Positions 7,950 through 17,254 of a stretch of DNA of 64,000 bases are shown here, one piece after another. The notes beneath the pieces were generated by a model. That model was not told the DNA's origin, did not search any database, and saw only the letters and a list, made by a program, of their open reading frames with translations. Every line of letters starts with the position of its first letter. Within the stretch, counting starts at the first letter, position 1. Position numbers and translations under genes: made by a program. This stretch comes from an uncultured Eubacterium sp. (GTDB lineage Bacteria; Bacillota; Clostridia; Lachnospirales; Lachnospiraceae), in the NCBI GenBank assembly GCA_910583555.1, contig CAJTXO010000010.1:1-64000 (forward strand), written 5' to 3'.

Positions 7950-9639
7950 GAAAGTTCTTACTCCAACCCTTACCAAAAAAATTTGATAAGCGGTTGGGTA
8001 TTGTGGATAGGAAACTCGTGAGCAAATGCTCACGAGTTTCTGCATTGTCTGCAAAATTATATTTAGCAACTTCGTCCTTAATCGGTTCTACCAGCATCGT
8101 GAATGGCTCGGCAAATTCTGCCGTCACCTTTCCGTCAGAACCCACCAGCAGGCGTTCAAAGATAGCCTGGTTCATTAGTTTCTTCGTCTTGTCATTCGCC
8201 AAACGGTAGGTCATGCCGCAGTCGGTAATCAGCTCAATCGCATCGTCCAGCCGTTCTATCATCGTGGTAAAGGTATAGTCGTATGCCTTTGTTTGATGGT
8301 CAATTGCGGCAAGCTGTTTGGCGATTTGCTGTTGCTCACTTTTAAGCAGATCAAGCGGGATGGCATCGTTGTAATGTGCCTCAAGCAGTTTTTTACGCTG
8401 TCTCTCCAGCTTATCCTTTTCCCGGCGCAGCCCATCCAGCTCTGTTTCGTATTTATCACGTTCTTTTTCTATATTCTGCCTCAGCCAGTTTTCCAGATGG
8501 CTGGCTATTTGGGGAGGGAAAGAATATCTGTCATAAATCTGCTCCACCTGTCGCTCGACATCTGTAATCAATACCGCCCGCTGCTTACAGTCCGTGCGTT
8601 TGTTATGTCGTCCCCCGCAGACAAAATACGGATAGCGTACGCCAGTATGGGATTTGGTATAGTTAACAATCATCCGTGATCCGCAGTTTTTACAGAAAAC
8701 GCTGCCCTTTAAGAAATGCGGGTGTTCACGGGTGCGTTCGCCGTTGATATGCGATTCCAGAATATCCTGCACTTGCTGCCAGGTATCGGCATCTGTCAGT
8801 GCCGGATGCGTCCCGTCATATTCCGCGCCCTGATACGTCACAACCCCTTTATAATAAGGGTTTATCAGCACCTTGTTGAGGGATTTTTTGTTGATAGGCT
8901 GGGATGGGATTCTGGGCGTAGCACGGGTAGTCAGGCCGCAGGCCGCCAGATGTTCCGCTAAATCCTGCACCGTCCAGTTGCCGGTAGCATATTCCTCAAA
9001 TGCCAGTTTAATCAGTGGTGCACGTTCTTCGTCCAGTATTACTGTCCGTTCCTCCCGCCCCTTATCGTCTGTGCGCCGGATATTGAGGTAGCCAAGTGGG
9101 GCGCGGCTAGGTGTCCCTCCCCCTTTGACTTTCTCGTTCAGGCCCTTTTTAACTTCGTTTGCCAGGTTTTGTGAATAAAATTCAGCAATAGAACTCATAA
9201 TGCCATGTAATAACATCCCGGCAGGGGTATCATCAATGCTTTCCGAAGCGGATACCAGTTGAACGCCACATTCACGCAAGGTGCGCATAATATCAACGTC
9301 ATCTCCACGGTTACGTGCAAGACGGTCAACTTTATGCACAATCACGTAATCAATCCGGTCAGCGTTTTCCTTTACATACTCCAGCATTTTCTGAAGTTCA
9401 GGCCGGTCAGCAGATTTAGCGGAAGTTCCCCTGTCCACAAATTCTTTGCCAACCATAGCTCCCATGGAAAGGGCTTTTTTCTTATTTGCCTCTCTCTGGG
9501 CGGGGATAGAAAACCCTTCGTCCGCACCACCACCGCGTTCTGCCTGACCCCGTGTGGAAACACGGAGATAAGATACAGCAAACTTTGGCGTCATGGCATC
9601 AGCCAGTGACTGCATTGGATTATTTGAAGTATGCTCCAT
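7885..9639 (-). CDS. large serine recombinase (integrase)
   Basis: This 584-residue protein has an N-terminal resolvase catalytic domain (YLRVSTRGQ with Ser28 as nucleophile; VDRLARNRGD; FYSQNLANEVKKG), then the recombinase domain, a zinc ribbon (FCKNCGSRM ... KRTDC) and a long coiled coil (EKERDKYETELDGLRREKDK). It inserts and excises the element. The last 20 or so codons (DLAGIEPASKPGSHVLLLS) are the antisense of the ssrA 3' end, so the stop codon belongs to the host tmRNA gene. AAAGGAGG precedes the start. Promoter and operator are at 9666-9700. Confidence 0.9.
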   Translation of the reverse strand: MEHTSNNPMQSLADAMTPKFAVSYLRVSTRGQAERGGGADEGFSIPAQREANKKKALSMGAMVGKEFVDRGTSAKSADRPELQKMLEYVKENADRIDYVIVHKVDRLARNRGDDVDIMRTLRECGVQLVSASESIDDTPAGMLLHGIMSSIAEFYSQNLANEVKKGLNEKVKGGGTPSRAPLGYLNIRRTDDKGREERTVILDEERAPLIKLAFEEYATGNWTVQDLAEHLAACGLTTRATPRIPSQPINKKSLNKVLINPYYKGVVTYQGAEYDGTHPALTDADTWQQVQDILESHINGERTREHPHFLKGSVFCKNCGSRMIVNYTKSHTGVRYPYFVCGGRHNKRTDCKQRAVLITDVERQVEQIYDRYSFPPQIASHLENWLRQNIEKERDKYETELDGLRREKDKLERQRKKLLEAHYNDAIPLDLLKSEQQQIAKQLAAIDHQTKAYDYTFTTMIERLDDAIELITDCGMTYRLANDKTKKLMNQAIFERLLVGSDGKVTAEFAEPFTMLVEPIKDEVAKYNFADNAETREHLLTSFLSTIPNRLSNFFGKGWSKNFLVDLAGIEPASKPGSHVLLLS

Positions 9640-9665
9640 AAAACAGCCTCCTTTCTATAGTCGTT

Positions 9666-9700
9666 TGTGCGATTATACCTCTGTTCGCACATCACATCAA
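9666..9700 (-). promoter_or_regulatory. integrase promoter with overlapping inverted repeat
   Basis: On the minus strand TTGATG (9700-9695) and a perfect TATAAT (9677-9672) are 17 bases apart, 33 bases before the integrase start. TGTGCGA (9666-9672) and TCGCACA (9685-9691) form a 7-bp inverted repeat across the spacer and -10 box, a likely repressor site. Confidence 0.7.
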
Positions 9701-9749
9701 GTCGTTTACGCCTTTCTTGTTAAATTGTTAATAATATCATCTTGGCTAA

Positions 9750-9773
9750 GTCTGCCCCATCTGCGGGGCAGAC
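9750..9773. terminator. hairpin after the 9809-10600 gene
   Basis: GTCTGCCCC and GGGGCAGAC form a 9-bp GC-rich stem with a 6-base loop, just downstream of the stop at 9809 on the minus strand. There is no clear U-run, so it may mark transcript ends by processing rather than by intrinsic termination. Confidence 0.4.
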
Positions 9774-9808
9774 TACATTTAGTTAGTATGGCATATTGTT
9801 ACCATATC

Positions 9809-10600
9809 TTAAGGTTCAGCCACATCTGCTGTCTCATCATTCCCATTTGTCAGCGAACGGTCTGGCTGATGGCCGGACTTCCAGCTGCTGTTGCCGGCAA
9901 GGTTTCTCAGCAGGATTTTCCGGGCAGTTTTGTATTCGTTCCCGATAAACCCAAGACGGATGAGAAATAACCGCAGTTCATATTTGGCATTCTCAACCGG
10001 CTTTTCCGTTGCCGTAACCCGGCTCTGTGTCTTTGCCATGCTGCAAATAGCGGCAACCAGACGGCCGTATGCGTCAGCCTCGCCCTCCAAACCCTGCAGG
10101 GTGAACCAGGGAAAAGACAGTTTTCCTTCACTTTCTTCAATGGTAAGGATTTCTGTCCCCAGAGCCTGCTTTAGCAGAGATGCTTTGCTGGCGACAATCT
10201 TTTTAAGGTTCTCCCGTGACTGCGGAGTAAACCCGGTGTCCGGGATTGTTATAACCAGTTTACCCGGTTGCGCTGAGGCGGTTTCTGTTTCGGTATCTGC
10301 CGATGCCTCTCCAGAGCTGCCATCTGATACAGCAATGCCTTCTGCTGTGTTTTCCGCCGCTGCATCTTCCGCCACAAAGCCTTGCTCTTGCAAAGCCTTG
10401 ACTAGGCTATTGGCGGCATCTGGGCTGGTTTCTTCCGGCAGTGTCAGGATACCCGCCCGATCGATATGGCAGCCGCCTACATTGTAGGCGAAGCTGGGTG
10501 CGCCCTGATACACAGCAGGGGAGTTTACTATTTGACTGACAGCCTCCACCAGCGGTTTTCTGTCACTGCCGGTAAGGTTGTAATGATATTGGAAGTTCAT
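9809..10600 (-). CDS. conserved element protein sharing a C-terminal domain with the amidoligase
   Basis: The protein has 263 residues and its overall family is not recognised with certainty. The middle (residues about 85-115) is rich in Ala, Glu and Thr and probably disordered. The C-terminus (YELRLFLIRLGFIGNEYKTA followed by ILLRNLAGNSSW) closely matches the end of the amidoligase encoded at 11474-12430 (RVWLNRIGFIGDEFKSC, LYQHLDGNAAW), so the two proteins share a tail of about 45 residues that may bind a common partner or substrate. It is the last gene of the operon before the integrase. No catalytic motif is visible. Confidence 0.65.
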   Translation of the reverse strand: MNFQYHYNLTGSDRKPLVEAVSQIVNSPAVYQGAPSFAYNVGGCHIDRAGILTLPEETSPDAANSLVKALQEQGFVAEDAAAENTAEGIAVSDGSSGEASADTETETASAQPGKLVITIPDTGFTPQSRENLKKIVASKASLLKQALGTEILTIEESEGKLSFPWFTLQGLEGEADAYGRLVAAICSMAKTQSRVTATEKPVENAKYELRLFLIRLGFIGNEYKTARKILLRNLAGNSSWKSGHQPDRSLTNGNDETADVAEP

Positions 10601-10789
10601 GTTTCACCTCATTTCTGCGCTGCTTTTTGCGCATAACCGATGTTTGTGGCAAGCAGCGCGCAGACACAAACTCGTTGAGTGAAAAATTTATTTTTCACTC
10701 TTCCTCCTTTCTTCCACACACATCTATCACTCAGACTGCCAGAAACAGCAAGTCTTGATTTTACTGGGAGATGTGCGGCAATATGTGCG

Positions 10790-10978
10790 TTACTGCTCCG
10801 CTGTGGATTTGCCGGTCAGAATAAAATTGGAATATTCTTTCCGGTGTTCCTGCAGATAAACCACCAGTTCATAGTATCGTTCACGGTTGGCAATATACTG
10901 CACCATGTTTGCATCAAACATATTCGTCTCCCCGGTTGCCCGGATGGCGAGTATCTGCTCTCTAACGGTTTCTGTCAT
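10790..10978 (-). CDS. DUF5049-type small element protein
   Basis: This 62-residue protein begins MTETVREQILAIRATGETNMFD, a pattern I associate with DUF5049 proteins of Firmicutes conjugative elements. The start is set by GGAGGAGGTG immediately upstream on the minus strand, inside the end of the preceding gene. The 190 bases after its stop (10601-10789) hold no gene I can support. Function unknown. Confidence 0.6.
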   Translation of the reverse strand: MTETVREQILAIRATGETNMFDANMVQYIANRERYYELVVYLQEHRKEYSNFILTGKSTAEQ

Positions 10979-11477
10979 GGAAATCACCTCCTCCCCGGTA
11001 TTTTTCTGCCAGATACGTCTCCCATACAGAGTCAAGAACAGCCTGGCGCAGCACTCCGATGTCAAAACCAGAGGATTCGTAGCCTTGCCGGATTGTCTCA
11101 AAATAGCTTCGGGATGGTATGTCATAGGGATGGTGTGCTTCGTTCATGATGTAGACCATGGCACTCATCCGTCTGCGGTTTACTGTTATCCTCAACAGTT
11201 CTTTGCGGTAGAGGTGGGGATAGCCTTCATACACATCCAGGCTTTGCTCATCACTGGGTTGCAGCCGCCAGATCAATACCGGCACCTGGCTGCCCCTATA
11301 TTTTTCTACCGTTGCCACGGCAGTGTTCTTGCCACGGAACATCAGCCGCCAGTTGCGGAGAAATGCCGTCCCCACAATTTCCGCAGTAGGGCAGCGTCTT
11401 GCCATCTGTCCGATGTTGAGGTTAGAACCGTAGGCAATATAGAGCCTGTCTTTGGCTGGATTGTTATTTTTACTCAT
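10962..11477 (-). CDS. gamma-glutamylcyclotransferase-like (AIG2/GGCT) protein
   Basis: This 171-residue protein has the GGCT fold signature YIAYGSNLN near the N-terminus, which forms the substrate loop, and DVYEGYPHLY containing the expected catalytic glutamate. GGCT enzymes cleave gamma-glutamyl amide bonds to release 5-oxoproline. It overlaps the amidoligase stop by 4 bases and overlaps the DUF5049 start, so all three are coupled. Pairing of amidoligase and GGCT domains in mobile elements has been described (Iyer and colleagues, 2009); a ligase that forms and a cyclotransferase that removes a gamma-glutamyl link is the usual reading. Confidence 0.8.
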   Translation of the reverse strand: MSKNNNPAKDRLYIAYGSNLNIGQMARRCPTAEIVGTAFLRNWRLMFRGKNTAVATVEKYRGSQVPVLIWRLQPSDEQSLDVYEGYPHLYRKELLRITVNRRRMSAMVYIMNEAHHPYDIPSRSYFETIRQGYESSGFDIGVLRQAVLDSVWETYLAEKYRGGGDFHDRNR

Positions 11478-12430
11478 AGGTTTTGCCCTCCATTCTCAGT
11501 ATTTCTGGTGCCTATATGACTTCTGACATTTTCCCTTGAACCATACCGCCAGGCGGCATTGCCGTCTAGGTGCTGATACAAATGCTCTCTACAGCTCTTA
11601 AACTCATCACCGATAAATCCGATGCGGTTGAGCCATACACGCATGGCGAACTTCTCGTTTTCTTCCTGCACCTTGCGGCTACTGGCACTTTTTTGTGTCA
11701 GTGCCTGATGGTTCAGGGCAAGTGCCAGCACAATGTAGGCACGGATTTTCCCGGCATGCAGTGTCCCGTTAAACCCTCTCAGTTCAACGGTGTGGTTGCC
11801 ATGGAAAAAGCTGTGCAGGTTGAGGAAGTGGTAACGGCTGCTGTTATAGTGGCTGTTACGGTTTCCGGGATACTTCTCATACCAGATGCTTTCTATCTGC
11901 TCAAAAGTTTTGGGCTTCTCCTTGTTCATCCGCTCCACGAGGTAGGCATCCATCTTTTTGCAGTAGCGCATCCGCTCCGGAGCAATCTGCAGGGCTTTAT
12001 AAAGCAGGTCATTATGTGCGTAAATGATGTTGATAAAGTTGCGGATGCTGCGTGGCGTATGGTTTGCTCCATTCAGGTGGATGTGAATGCCGCAGGATTT
12101 GTTTGCAAACCCGCCGGCTTTGCGCAGACGCCTTGCCAGAGCCTGCAACATACCAATATCCTCCCGGTAGAGCAGGATGGGACTGACTAATTCCACACTG
12201 AACCGGCTGTCTGCATAAGTGGTCCGGTTGCCGTTTTTGCGCTGGCAGTTAATACTGCCGTCGGACATGAACTTCCAGATACGTCCGTCAGGTGCAGTGA
12301 TTTTCCGGGTGTCATAGTAATCCCCCGTGACATTGCCTGCACCATTCAGATAATTTGCAGCGGTTTCTGCTGCCTTTTCCCGGGTAATCCCGGTAAACTC
12401 GACTTCAATGCCGAACTTGTTGGTAAACAT
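11474..12430 (-). CDS. amidoligase family protein (Amidoligase_2)
   Basis: The protein has 318 residues. It begins MFTNKFGIEVEFTGITRE, where GIEVEF supplies acidic metal ligands as in the glutamine-synthetase-like amidoligases. SVELVSP and CGIHIHLN are further family motifs, and ELRGFNGTL near the C-terminal third supplies the conserved Arg. It is expected to be an ATP-dependent ligase forming amide bonds to peptides or amines. The ribosome site AAGGAGGG sets the start at 12430. The last 45 residues match the tail of the protein at 9809-10600. Confidence 0.8.
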   Translation of the reverse strand: MFTNKFGIEVEFTGITREKAAETAANYLNGAGNVTGDYYDTRKITAPDGRIWKFMSDGSINCQRKNGNRTTYADSRFSVELVSPILLYREDIGMLQALARRLRKAGGFANKSCGIHIHLNGANHTPRSIRNFINIIYAHNDLLYKALQIAPERMRYCKKMDAYLVERMNKEKPKTFEQIESIWYEKYPGNRNSHYNSSRYHFLNLHSFFHGNHTVELRGFNGTLHAGKIRAYIVLALALNHQALTQKSASSRKVQEENEKFAMRVWLNRIGFIGDEFKSCREHLYQHLDGNAAWRYGSRENVRSHIGTRNTENGGQNL

Positions 12431-12669
12431 TTGGCTTGCCCTCCTTTTTCTGGCAGCACAGTGCGCAGTGGGGGCATCCATGATGCACCCCCAAATCCGG
12501 GTGCGCATCATGCCGCGATGTCAACTTGGTCTTTATGTTACTTATTTTTTCCTTAAAGCCTCCTTTCTTCGCAGCTCCAAACTTCTCCGCCTTTTGGTAA
12601 AACAGATATGTTTGAACGGCCGCTTGCTATATTTGTGTGAGGGATGTAGATTTGGCATTCGGCATTATG

Positions 12670-12876
12670 TCATAGCATCCCCCTTTCTTTTGTGGCAGAG
12701 AAATTTCCCGGCAGGACTTCTGCACCGTCCCCATTTTCTTTCGTTTGGGAGCGGCTCATTGCAACAGAAAGCAGCACCCTGCCCAATTTCTCAATATCCG
12801 GTATCTCCCTATACTCTGGCGTAACAGATACGTTGTGCGAGGACATTGGCCGTCCGCGTTTTCTTTTATTGTTCAT
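12670..12876 (-). CDS. small basic protein with an AT-hook-like motif
   Basis: This 68-residue protein starts MNNKRKRGRPMSSHNVSV; KRKRGRP resembles an AT-hook for minor-groove binding. The ATG overlaps the stop of the cytosine methyltransferase gene (ATGA) and an AAGGAGG site lies upstream. The 240 bases between its stop and the amidoligase start (12431-12669) contain no gene I can support. Confidence 0.55.
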   Translation of the reverse strand: MNNKRKRGRPMSSHNVSVTPEYREIPDIEKLGRVLLSVAMSRSQTKENGDGAEVLPGNFSATKERGML

Positions 12877-14039
12877 GCTGCCTCCTTTTCTGCCCCGGTG
12901 TCTGTATGATCCAGCCATGCGGCTTTAAGGCGCAGGCCAAGGGCGTGTATCACATTAACAGTTACGGCATTACCTGCCTGCTTGTAAGCCTGGGTGTTGG
13001 ATGTCACGACCAGCAGTTTGTCAATCTGTTCATCAGAAAACCCCTGCAGCCGCAGGCATTCTTTCGGGGTAAGGCGGCGGATCCGCATGTCTGTGCCTAC
13101 CACCGCCTTGTCGGCATGCGTGGTCAGGGTATAGGCAATGCCATGCCCTACGCGCGCACGCTTTTGGTTCTGGCTGGCATAGGAAGTGTCAACCGAGTCA
13201 CCCGGCTTCGCCTCACTGTAGCCACTCTTGGTAGCCTCCTTAATGAGAAGGACACCATCGCGTGCCTGGCTGCTGGCAAGCCCCTTGGCATAACTGGCAG
13301 TAAGAGTGCGGGCGGATTCCCGGGTATCCGAGATGCCATTCCGGCTGCTGCAGCTGACCAGATACAGCCCCGTCTTCCCGCCACCGCCACCGGAACTGGA
13401 AGTTAGCGTGCAGGCTACGCCGCTGGGGTCGTAGACTCTGGAACCCTGCGACCCGCCGATGACTTGTATAAGAGCTTTTCCGTCTGTTTCCGGGAGAGGA
13501 AGTATTTTTCCGGCACATTTTGGATCAAGATATCCGACAATGTAGACCCGTTTCCGTGACTGCGGGACGCCAAAATGTTTGCTGTTAAGCACCTGCCACT
13601 CCATACCATACCCCAGTTCTGATAGCGTGTTGAGGATGGCCGTAAATGTCCGTCCTTCGTCATGGCTGAGCAGGCCGGGAACGTTTTCAAGAAGAAAAAA
13701 CGCAGGCTGTTTGGCTTTAAGGATACGCGCAATGTCAAAAAAGAGTGTGCCTCTCGCATCCTGGAAACCACGGCGTTTTCCGGCAATGGAGAAACTCTGG
13801 CAGGGGAATCCGGCACAGAGCAGGTCAAAGTCGGGCATTTCTTCTGCGTTGATTGTGGTTGCGTCTTCATAGTAGACCTCCTTTGGATTAATGGTATGCA
13901 TGTTTCGATAGGCTTTATCAGCATGTTTGTCAATCTCGGAGTGGCCGATGCAGGTAAAGCCCCCGGCCCGCTCCAGACCGGCACGGAATCCGCCGATACC
14001 GGCAAACATGTCAAAAAACCGGATGTTTCTTGTGTTCAT
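12873..14039 (-). CDS. C5 cytosine-specific DNA methyltransferase
   Basis: This 388-residue protein has the ordered motifs of a Dcm-type enzyme: FDMFAGIGGF (motif I, AdoMet), GFPCQSFSIAGKRRG (motif IV, catalytic Cys80), LLENVPGL (motif VI), PQSRKRVYIVG (motif VIII), and QAGNAVTVNVI (motif X) at the C-terminus. The target recognition region lies at about residues 190-320. It methylates cytosine C5 in a short recognition sequence that cannot be read from the protein. No cognate restriction gene is next to it, so it probably protects the element during transfer. GAAAGGAAG sets the start. Confidence 0.9.
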   Translation of the reverse strand: MNTRNIRFFDMFAGIGGFRAGLERAGGFTCIGHSEIDKHADKAYRNMHTINPKEVYYEDATTINAEEMPDFDLLCAGFPCQSFSIAGKRRGFQDARGTLFFDIARILKAKQPAFFLLENVPGLLSHDEGRTFTAILNTLSELGYGMEWQVLNSKHFGVPQSRKRVYIVGYLDPKCAGKILPLPETDGKALIQVIGGSQGSRVYDPSGVACTLTSSSGGGGGKTGLYLVSCSSRNGISDTRESARTLTASYAKGLASSQARDGVLLIKEATKSGYSEAKPGDSVDTSYASQNQKRARVGHGIAYTLTTHADKAVVGTDMRIRRLTPKECLRLQGFSDEQIDKLLVVTSNTQAYKQAGNAVTVNVIHALGLRLKAAWLDHTDTGAEKEAA

Positions 14040-14113
14040 AGGTATTCTTCCTTTCTTAGAATTGTTAAAAATATTTATAATGGCTGCTAAGAGCCTGGAA
14101 GATAAACAGCTGG

Positions 14114-15073
14114 CTAGCACAGCATGCTCTCATCACCGCCTTCCCGGATCAGACGCTCCAGTTCATCATCAGTAATGACGGCAAAGAGCCGGGGCTGCCC
14201 CACAAAAGCAGCATGGATGTGGGAGGCTAAATGTTCCTTGCGCTTTTTGCTCGGCGCAATCCAGACCGCCAGTGGGAATATATCATGCTCTTTCTGCTCT
14301 AATCCGCTGTGGTAGTATTTGTGGTAACGCTGGCACTTTTCTATAACCTTTGCCGGTGATTCCGTGTCCAGGTCAATTTCCAGAAAATAGCGGTCTTCAT
14401 ACTCTGGTGATGTAAGAACAGCATATAAGTCAGGCTTTAATGTGACCTGTTTCCCGTATTCACTGTAACCACGCCAGCACTCTGGTTCTGGCTGCAATGC
14501 CGATAGTTGGAATCCCGTATCCCGACTGGTTTCCATAATGCGGATGGATGTTTCTGCCACGGCAAGAGTATGGGCCAGAAAGTAGGGGCTGGGTTCAAAC
14601 ATCCTTCTGCCCGGATAGGGTTTATGTTCATGCAGGCGCAGAAGCCGTTCCCCGGCATGGGTCGTGTGCCAGATGAGGGAAGACGAGCCTGCCCGCACCC
14701 CGCCGATCCGCCGGGAGAGACTGTCAACCAGCCCCAGCTGTTTTAGCTTTTTTAGGTTACGGCTGGCAGCCCGCAGGGCGGCGGACGGGTTTGCCGCATC
14801 CGTAAAATGCAGCCGCTGGACCTGCCCGCTCATCAGATAGCGGTGCCTCTGGATGGAAAGCAGGATGTCCTTGTCCCGCTCACTGAGGGAGAGGTCAAGA
14901 CCAAGCAGCTGTTTTTTAGATAAACGGCTGGGTGTCTCCAGCATGCCGTCGGCAGTTTTGGAATCCGTAGTGGGAACGGAGTAGGAATCGCATACCTTAT
15001 ACCGGGAAAACCCCGATACAGAGGGCGTTTCCGCTTTTGCTTTGCCGGCTCCGTTCGTTGGTCGGTTCGTCAT
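14114..15073 (-). CDS. replication-relaxation family protein
   Basis: This 319-residue protein matches the layout of PF13814 replication-relaxation proteins of plasmids and conjugative elements: a winged-helix-like N-terminal half (SERDKDILLSIQRHRYLMSGQVQRLHF ... RNLKKLKQLGLVD, here listed in pieces) and a nuclease-like C-terminal half (LKPDLYAVL, YFLEIDLDTES). It overlaps the preceding ATPase gene by 4 bases. Family members are thought to relax or prepare DNA for rolling-circle transfer, though the biochemistry is not settled. No separate relaxase is visible in this window. Confidence 0.75.
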   Translation of the reverse strand: MTNRPTNGAGKAKAETPSVSGFSRYKVCDSYSVPTTDSKTADGMLETPSRLSKKQLLGLDLSLSERDKDILLSIQRHRYLMSGQVQRLHFTDAANPSAALRAASRNLKKLKQLGLVDSLSRRIGGVRAGSSSLIWHTTHAGERLLRLHEHKPYPGRRMFEPSPYFLAHTLAVAETSIRIMETSRDTGFQLSALQPEPECWRGYSEYGKQVTLKPDLYAVLTSPEYEDRYFLEIDLDTESPAKVIEKCQRYHKYYHSGLEQKEHDIFPLAVWIAPSKKRKEHLASHIHAAFVGQPRLFAVITDDELERLIREGGDESMLC

Positions 15074-17229
15074 GGTCGTTTCCTCCTTCCGATGGTTGTA
15101 TTATTTTGTTCCGGCTCATCATATCCGCCAGAAAATATTTTGAGGTAATCCTCCTCAACCTGTTCCGACGGGATGCCATAGGCAGCCTGGCTTTTTGCCT
15201 TCAGCTCTGCGGCATCATGCAGGGCTGGCGGCGGTGGCAGCGTCCTGCCCTGCATCCAGCCGGTATTTCTGCCGCCAGACTGGAATGAGGTATAAATCTG
15301 ATACCTTGGCAGGCTCATAAAATCTTCAGCCGTGAGTTCCGATGCCATCGCCGCCATATCTTTAGCATCACGGCTGTTAAGACCGAAGACGATTTTATTC
15401 CTGGCATTGGCATCAATCCCGGAGCGGATGTTAAGTGGCAGCTGGTCCCGGTATTGGTGCGCCAGTGTCAGCCCGACACCCAGACCCCTCGCCTGCGCTA
15501 ATGCGTCAGCAAGGTCAGTTGGGAGCGAGAGATAGTCCTGCAGCTCGTCTATATAGATTTCTACAATGTGGCGTTTTTCTGCTGGAATACCCGCCCTTGA
15601 CAGCGCCAGAGTCCAGGTTAAACCGACAATCAGGCTGCCAAGCAGTCTGGCACTTTCGCCTCCAGTCAAGCCACGGTTCAACGGAATCAGGACAATCCGC
15701 CGTTTATAAAATAAATCTGTCAGGGAAAACTTTGGCTTTGCCTGACCTAGTACGTTTCTCAGTCCAGGACGTAAAGTCAGCTGGCGTAGCTTATTGAGAA
15801 CGGGAGATATCTGCTGCCGTTTTTCTGTGTCTCTAAGTGCCTCAAACTGCTCCCAGAATGGGCGCAGTGCCATGCGGTCTTTGACCTTACTTGTAATTCT
15901 GCGCCGGAAGTTCTCATCAGTAAGTAAGGGTAACAGCCATAATAGTGTAGAGTTTTCCGCTTCTACCAGAGTGAGTAAAGCTGCAGTCAGGACATCTTGC
16001 GTATATATACCCCAACTATCACTAAAAATTTCTTTGAGAACCGAGAGGATGGCATCGGCAATCAACGATGGGTTACCATAGTCCTTAAACGCCAGTGGGT
16101 TAAACCCGCAGGGAGCCGGGTCAGACGAGTCAATTACCACCACATCGTCCATGCGTTCTTCTGGAATCCGCATGAGAATATCTGTTACCAAATCTGCTTT
16201 AGGATCAAGCACGAGGATGCTCCTCCCAGCGCTAATATCCGCCAGAATCAGGTGTAGCATGGCAGTTGACTTGCCGCTGCCAGTCGGACCGATCAAGTGC
16301 AGATGTTCCAGGCTGTCTTTGGGAGAAATGCTCAGTTTCTTCGGATTTGCTACATCCATACTGACGGCAAAGCTCCGGTCATTTTTGTGATTCGTCGGGC
16401 TTCTATACCAGCCCGGCGGCAGTGTCCGTTTGGGGTGTAGCCCTGGTGTTCCGGGCAGTTCTTCCTCCCCAGCCGGGAGAAGCAAGAAATTTGCCAGCTC
16501 CTTTGCCGAAAGCCTCAGGGGAAAGCGGTAGGGAATATGAGTGTTGTTAAGGCCAGCCGTCTTGATGGATTCTTCATGAATACGCACCCCTGCCGTTTCC
16601 AATATCTTGAATGCACTGATAATATTCCGTATGTGTGCTGCCGCCCCATCCCCGGACACGCCGATGCGGATCGCTGCCTGGAATGTGTGTTGCTCCGCTT
16701 TATCCCGGACGGCTTTCCGGGTCTCGGCGGAGGCTTTCTGCACATCGCCAAGCAGAACCTGTAACCACGTTGCATGGGGATCAGCCAATCCGGCAGGCAC
16801 CGGGGAGGGGGCGTAAGCCCTCCCCAGGATAACCTGCACGACAGTTTCCGATTCGTCCCGGTTTTCTGCCAGTGCTGCCAGCCCCGCCCGGATCACTGCC
16901 TGTGCCATGTCAGTTTTAAGGGACAGTGACGGGTGGCTGATTTTGAGCTGCCTGGCGGTGTTAATGGGTATGCGTGCGGTTTCTTCTGCGTCATGGAATT
17001 CGATACTGCCATGGGCTTTTGCTGCCTTTTCTATATCTGCGATATACCGTTTGTCCGCACCCAGAAGATAATGAACCTGTCCATTCTTACTTCTTATCTC
17101 CCAGATGACGGCACCCCGTGGCGACAGGGCAGCGAGATGTGAGAGAAGTTCCCACACGTTTTCTGTCTTATAGGGTCTTGCCCAGATGACCTGCTTCCAG
17201 CAGATTTGTTCGATTTGGTGTTTTGTCAA
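15070..17229 (-). CDS. TraG/TraD-like conjugative coupling ATPase
   Basis: The protein has about 719 residues. Walker A is IGPTGSGKSTAM, preceded by DSLEHLHL, and Walker B is IYIDELQDYL; GLTLAHQYRDQL and SRDAKDMA fit the coupling-protein/VirD4-like ATPase group. It would pump DNA to a secretion channel. A TTG at 17229 is chosen as start because AAAGGAG lies 7 bases upstream; longer in-frame starts lie inside the neighbouring gene. No N-terminal membrane anchor is seen in this protein, but the tiny membrane protein encoded just upstream (17255-17452) could supply one. Confidence 0.8.
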   Translation of the reverse strand: MTKHQIEQICWKQVIWARPYKTENVWELLSHLAALSPRGAVIWEIRSKNGQVHYLLGADKRYIADIEKAAKAHGSIEFHDAEETARIPINTARQLKISHPSLSLKTDMAQAVIRAGLAALAENRDESETVVQVILGRAYAPSPVPAGLADPHATWLQVLLGDVQKASAETRKAVRDKAEQHTFQAAIRIGVSGDGAAAHIRNIISAFKILETAGVRIHEESIKTAGLNNTHIPYRFPLRLSAKELANFLLLPAGEEELPGTPGLHPKRTLPPGWYRSPTNHKNDRSFAVSMDVANPKKLSISPKDSLEHLHLIGPTGSGKSTAMLHLILADISAGRSILVLDPKADLVTDILMRIPEERMDDVVVIDSSDPAPCGFNPLAFKDYGNPSLIADAILSVLKEIFSDSWGIYTQDVLTAALLTLVEAENSTLLWLLPLLTDENFRRRITSKVKDRMALRPFWEQFEALRDTEKRQQISPVLNKLRQLTLRPGLRNVLGQAKPKFSLTDLFYKRRIVLIPLNRGLTGGESARLLGSLIVGLTWTLALSRAGIPAEKRHIVEIYIDELQDYLSLPTDLADALAQARGLGVGLTLAHQYRDQLPLNIRSGIDANARNKIVFGLNSRDAKDMAAMASELTAEDFMSLPRYQIYTSFQSGGRNTGWMQGRTLPPPPALHDAAELKAKSQAAYGIPSEQVEEDYLKIFSGGYDEPEQNNTTIGRRKRP

Positions 17230-17254
17230 AATTGCCCACTCCTTTCTGTTCTTT

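Noticed and set aside
8012..8039. Perfect 13-bp hairpin after ssrA as the tmRNA terminator
   Set aside because: It has no T-run on the plus strand and lies inside the integrase coding frame, so I did not call it a terminator, though it could be part of the attachment region.
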